The notes under the pieces: generated by a model
Database searches by the model: none
The model's input: the letters and a program-made list of their open reading frames with translations, nothing else
What the model was told of the DNA's origin: nothing
Shown here: one piece after another, positions 61,694 through 64,000 of the stretch
Layout: each line of letters opens with the position of its first letter
How positions within the stretch are numbered: the stretch's first letter is position 1
Translations under genes and position numbers: made by a program
Assembly (NCBI GenBank): GCA_905216055.1
Contig: CAJMSH010000001.1
Coordinates: 124,001 to 188,000 of the forward strand
Length of the DNA: 64,000 nucleotides
Origin: an uncultured bacterium
Lineage (GTDB): Bacteria > Cyanobacteriota > Vampirovibrionia > Gastranaerophilales > Gastranaerophilaceae
Direction: 5' to 3'

Positions 61694-62395
61694 TTAAACA
61701 GCCAATTTTGCGCGTCTTCTGTTTGCAAAGCCGTTATTTAGGGCATACAAAACAGCTTGAGTTCTGTCGTTTACTTGTAATTTTTGGAAAATATTATTTA
61801 CGTGAGTCTTTACTGTAGTTTCAGATATAAATAATTTTCCTGCAATACCTTTGTAGTTATTACCCTGTGTAAGTAAGTCCAAAACTTCTTCTTCTCTTGC
61901 TGTTAAATATGTAAGAAGATTTTCTTCTGTTGAAGCATTTGCTTCTGCTTTGAATGAACGTTGAAAATATTCGAAAAATTTTGATGTAAGTGCTGTTGGT
62001 AGGTAAATTTTTCCTGCTGCAACTTCATCGATTGCATAAATAAGTTGAGCTGATGCCATTGTTTTTAAGACATAACCTTTAGCACCTATTTTCATTGCAC
62101 GGAAGATAAGGTCTGCATCATCATAACCGCTTAAGCAAATTACTCTGATATCCATTTCTAACTTTTCTATTTCTTGAATAGCTTGTAGTCCGTCTTTTTC
62201 CGGCATATTGATATCCATTAAAATAATATCAGGGCGATATTTCTTTGCGAGATTAATCCCAATGTTTGCGCTTGTTGTTGCGCCTACTACATCATAACTG
62301 CTTTCAAGTGTAATTAATTCTTTTACCCCTCTTAAGTGATCTGCATTATCATCAATAAGCAAGATTCTTGATTTTCTTTTAAACTCTCTCATCAT
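61694..62395 (-). CDS. NarL/FixJ-family response regulator
   Basis: 233 residues. The receiver domain has acidic pocket LLIDDNADHLRGV, phospho-acceptor Asp in PDIILMDINMPEKDGLQAI (about residue 61), Ser/Thr in VICLSGYDD and Lys in AKGYVLKTM. A linker of about 30 residues leads to a LuxR-type HTH: LTAREEEVLDLLTQGNNYKG, ISETTVKTHVNNIFQKL and NDRTQAVLYALNNGF. GGGAG precedes the ATG. Its partner is probably the sensorless kinase just downstream. Confidence 0.94.
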   Translation of the reverse strand: MMREFKRKSRILLIDDNADHLRGVKELITLESSYDVVGATTSANIGINLAKKYRPDIILMDINMPEKDGLQAIQEIEKLEMDIRVICLSGYDDADLIFRAMKIGAKGYVLKTMASAQLIYAIDEVAAGKIYLPTALTSKFFEYFQRSFKAEANASTEENLLTYLTAREEEVLDLLTQGNNYKGIAGKLFISETTVKTHVNNIFQKLQVNDRTQAVLYALNNGFANRRRAKLAV

Positions 62396-62624
62396 TATCT
62401 CCCTGTTAATTTTGTTAAGTTCCCTCTACACTATAAATACTACAACTTTTAGAGGGTTGTTTTCATCCATGCCCTGATTGATATTGTATTGATGATAGTT
62501 TGAGAAATTGTCTTACATCTTTAGATTGATAAATTCTCTCAATCATGCTCTACACCATGTTTTGCGGTTTTTGTCCGCATGGTTGATTTTTTATAAAGCT
62601 AATATTTTTAAACTACTCTTGTTG

Positions 62625-62633
62625 TGGTATAAT
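62625..62633 (+). promoter_or_regulatory. Extended -10 promoter of rmuC
   Basis: TGGTATAAT at 62625-62633, a perfect extended -10, 24 bases before the rmuC start. Confidence 0.6.
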
Positions 62634-62656
62634 TTTCAAAAAAAGGGGAGTAAGAA

Positions 62657-63736
62657 ATGCAAATTTTAATATTTTTAGGTGGTTTTTTATTTGGTGCTTT
62701 ATGCGTATTTATTTCGTTCAAAGTGATCAATAAAAATAGTGAAACATCTCAGAATGTGATGTTAGAGCAGATGAAATTATATTTTGAAAATACTGCAAAT
62801 AAGATATTTAAAGAAAATTCATCGGAATTGTCTAACCAAAACAGAGAAAAACTTGATGAATTTTTCAAACGTTTTAAAGAAAAAATAGATGATTTTGAAA
62901 AACGTTCAGAACAAAATTTTAAAACAGAATCTGAAAATTTCACAAAGTTTGATATGAATATAAAAAGTTTCTTGGAAACTGGAAACAAAATTTCTCAAGA
63001 TACAAATTCTCTAGTGAGAGTAATGAAAGCTGACAACAGATCGTCTGGTAAATGGGGTGAAATTGTTCTTGAACGTGTTTTGGAAGCTTCAGGATTGAGA
63101 AAAGATGAAGAATATAAAATTCAATCAGGGACTGCTGAAGGAAGACCTGATGCTATTGTATTTTTGCCTGAGGGTAGATGTGTTTATATTGATAGTAAAA
63201 CATCATTTGCATCTTGGGATGGATTCGTTAATGCTAAAGATGATGCGGAAAAACAAATTCATTTAAAACAATTTATTGATTCTACAAAAGCTCATATAAA
63301 CGGTTTGGCAAAGAGAGATTATTCTGTTGAAGATTCATCTCCTGATTATGTTTTAATGTTTATTCCGATAGAAAGCTGCTATTCAATGATGTTTTGTGAT
63401 GATTGCGCTTTGTGGGATTATGCTTGGAAAAACAAAGTTATGCCTGTTTCTCCATCTACTCTTTTGGCTGCTTTAAAAATAATTAACGCATTCCATGTAG
63501 TTGACAGACAAAATAAAAATATTCTTGAAATGGCAAGATTATGTACAAATGTTCATGATAAATTTGCTGCATTGCTAACAGAACTCTTGAAAATAAGAGA
63601 TAACTTCAACACTACTATGAAAAACTAGAACGAAAACCAAAACATAATAAATCAAATTTCTAAGCTTGAAAAATTAGGTTGCACATATTCAAAAGAGTTG
63701 CCGCAATTGCCTGATGAAATTATGCTTGAAGATTAA
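62657..63736 (+). CDS. rmuC: RmuC-like DNA recombination protein, interrupted by in-frame TAG
   Basis: An N-terminal membrane anchor (ILIFLGGFLFGALCVFISF) and a coiled coil (residues about 30-110) precede the RmuC nuclease-like domain: SSGKWGEIVLERVLEASGL, EGRPDAIVFLPEGRCVYIDS, KTSFASWDGFVNA, YVLMFIPIESCYSMM and VMPVSPSTLLAALKI. The frame is stopped by TAG at 63626-63628 after 323 residues. The same frame then continues for 35 codons (NENQNIINQISKLEKLGC... to KELPQLPDEIMLED) to TAA at 63734-63736. This stretch matches the usual RmuC C-terminus (a helix, K-L-x-x-L-G-A, then LP). RmuC limits DNA rearrangements. GGGGAG precedes the ATG. Confidence 0.88.
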
Positions 63737-63762
63737 GTTTTAATAACTTATCTATAATTAAT

Positions 63763-63826
63763 AAAATCAACCTTTTTATATTAGGAAACAGACCTAATTC
63801 ATATACGGGTTGATTTTATTTTTTTG
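63763..63826 (+). terminator. Terminator of rmuC with nested stem
   Basis: Outer stem AAAATCAACC / GGTTGATTTT, inner stem TTAGG / CCTAA, then a T-run. Confidence 0.75.
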
Positions 63827-63847
63827 TAGTGATATATTCATAGTAAT

Positions 63848-64000
63848 ATGATTGATAAACCTAAAACAGCTAAAGATAGAATTATTTTAGCATTGGATGT
63901 TGACAATTTAAAAGAGGCAGAAGATCTTGTCAAGGAATTGAAAGATTATGTCGGTTATTTTAAAGTTGGGCTGCCTTTGATTGTCAATTACGGATTTGAA
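63848..64000 (+). CDS. pyrF: Orotidine 5'-phosphate decarboxylase, 3'-truncated by the window edge
   Basis: The first 51 residues are visible: DRIILALDVDNLKEAEDLVK and YVGYFKVGLPLIVNYG, the N-terminal strand and lysine-bearing FKVG segment of OMP decarboxylase, the last step of UMP synthesis. TATATT lies about nine bases before the ATG, and there is no Shine-Dalgarno sequence, so it too may be leaderless. Confidence 0.88.
   Translation, partial: MIDKPKTAKDRIILALDVDNLKEAEDLVKELKDYVGYFKVGLPLIVNYGFE

Overview
The window is low-GC bacterial chromosome (by eye about 30 % GC) from a diderm, probably fermentative organism. The best guess is a gut member of Candidatus Melainabacteria (Vampirovibrionia, order Gastranaerophilales). 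The reasons are the cyanobacterial-type DUF3326 protein, TrmFO, a bifunctional-nuclease-domain protein, L-lactate dehydrogenase, NarL/LuxR regulators, LPS-type glycan genes and several large lineage-restricted membrane proteins. This placement is an inference and no 16S gene is present.

Layout. 0-10.5 kb: tuf, small ribbon-helix-helix genes, cobO, 5-formyl-THF cyclo-ligase, clpP, two unrecognised coiled-coil proteins, DUF3326, an amidase-murI pair and a LuxR-type regulator. 10.5 kb: tRNA-Arg(ACG). 10.8-25.9 kb: a surface-glycan cluster in three apparent transcription units: CDP-6-deoxyhexose genes rfbF and rfbG, a split transketolase, a reductase, a frameshifted acyltransferase, a FkbM methyltransferase, three family-2 glycosyltransferases, a nucleotidyltransferase/kinase-like/HAD trio, and two tandem WavE-like genes. 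25.9-29.0 kb: ldh and a double AAA+ ATPase.

29.4-38.2 kb looks like an accessory island ending at tRNA-Ser(GCT): DUF1643, an XRE regulator, an orphan protein coupled to an RtcB RNA ligase, a WYL regulator, and a UvrD-like helicase with a RecB-type Fe-S nuclease. It ends with three small genes encoding pieces of FtsZ/tubulin. The first is a GTPase domain ending after helix H7. The second is a separate T7-loop plus C-terminal domain. The third is another GTPase domain lacking any C-terminal domain. The two tubulin units have nearly identical promoters. I consider this split-tubulin cassette the strongest candidate for an undescribed system in the window.

38.4-64 kb: bifunctional nuclease, short peptides, a DUF1858 protein, a family of membrane proteins sharing a short signature, trmFO, an anti-sigma/ECF-sigma/Spy-like envelope-stress operon, cysK, groSL, a peptide ABC importer (binding protein and two permeases, no ATPase), MgtC, a degenerate GC-rich tandem repeat, an UbiB-type kinase fused to a membrane region, a 1150-residue internally triplicated membrane protein, a two-component pair, rmuC with an in-frame TAG near its end, and the start of pyrF.

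Two genes appear broken: the acyltransferase by one base in an A-run, and rmuC by a nonsense codon. Three genes shorter than 60 codons were found by reading the gaps. No integrase, insertion sequence, CRISPR array or rRNA was seen.
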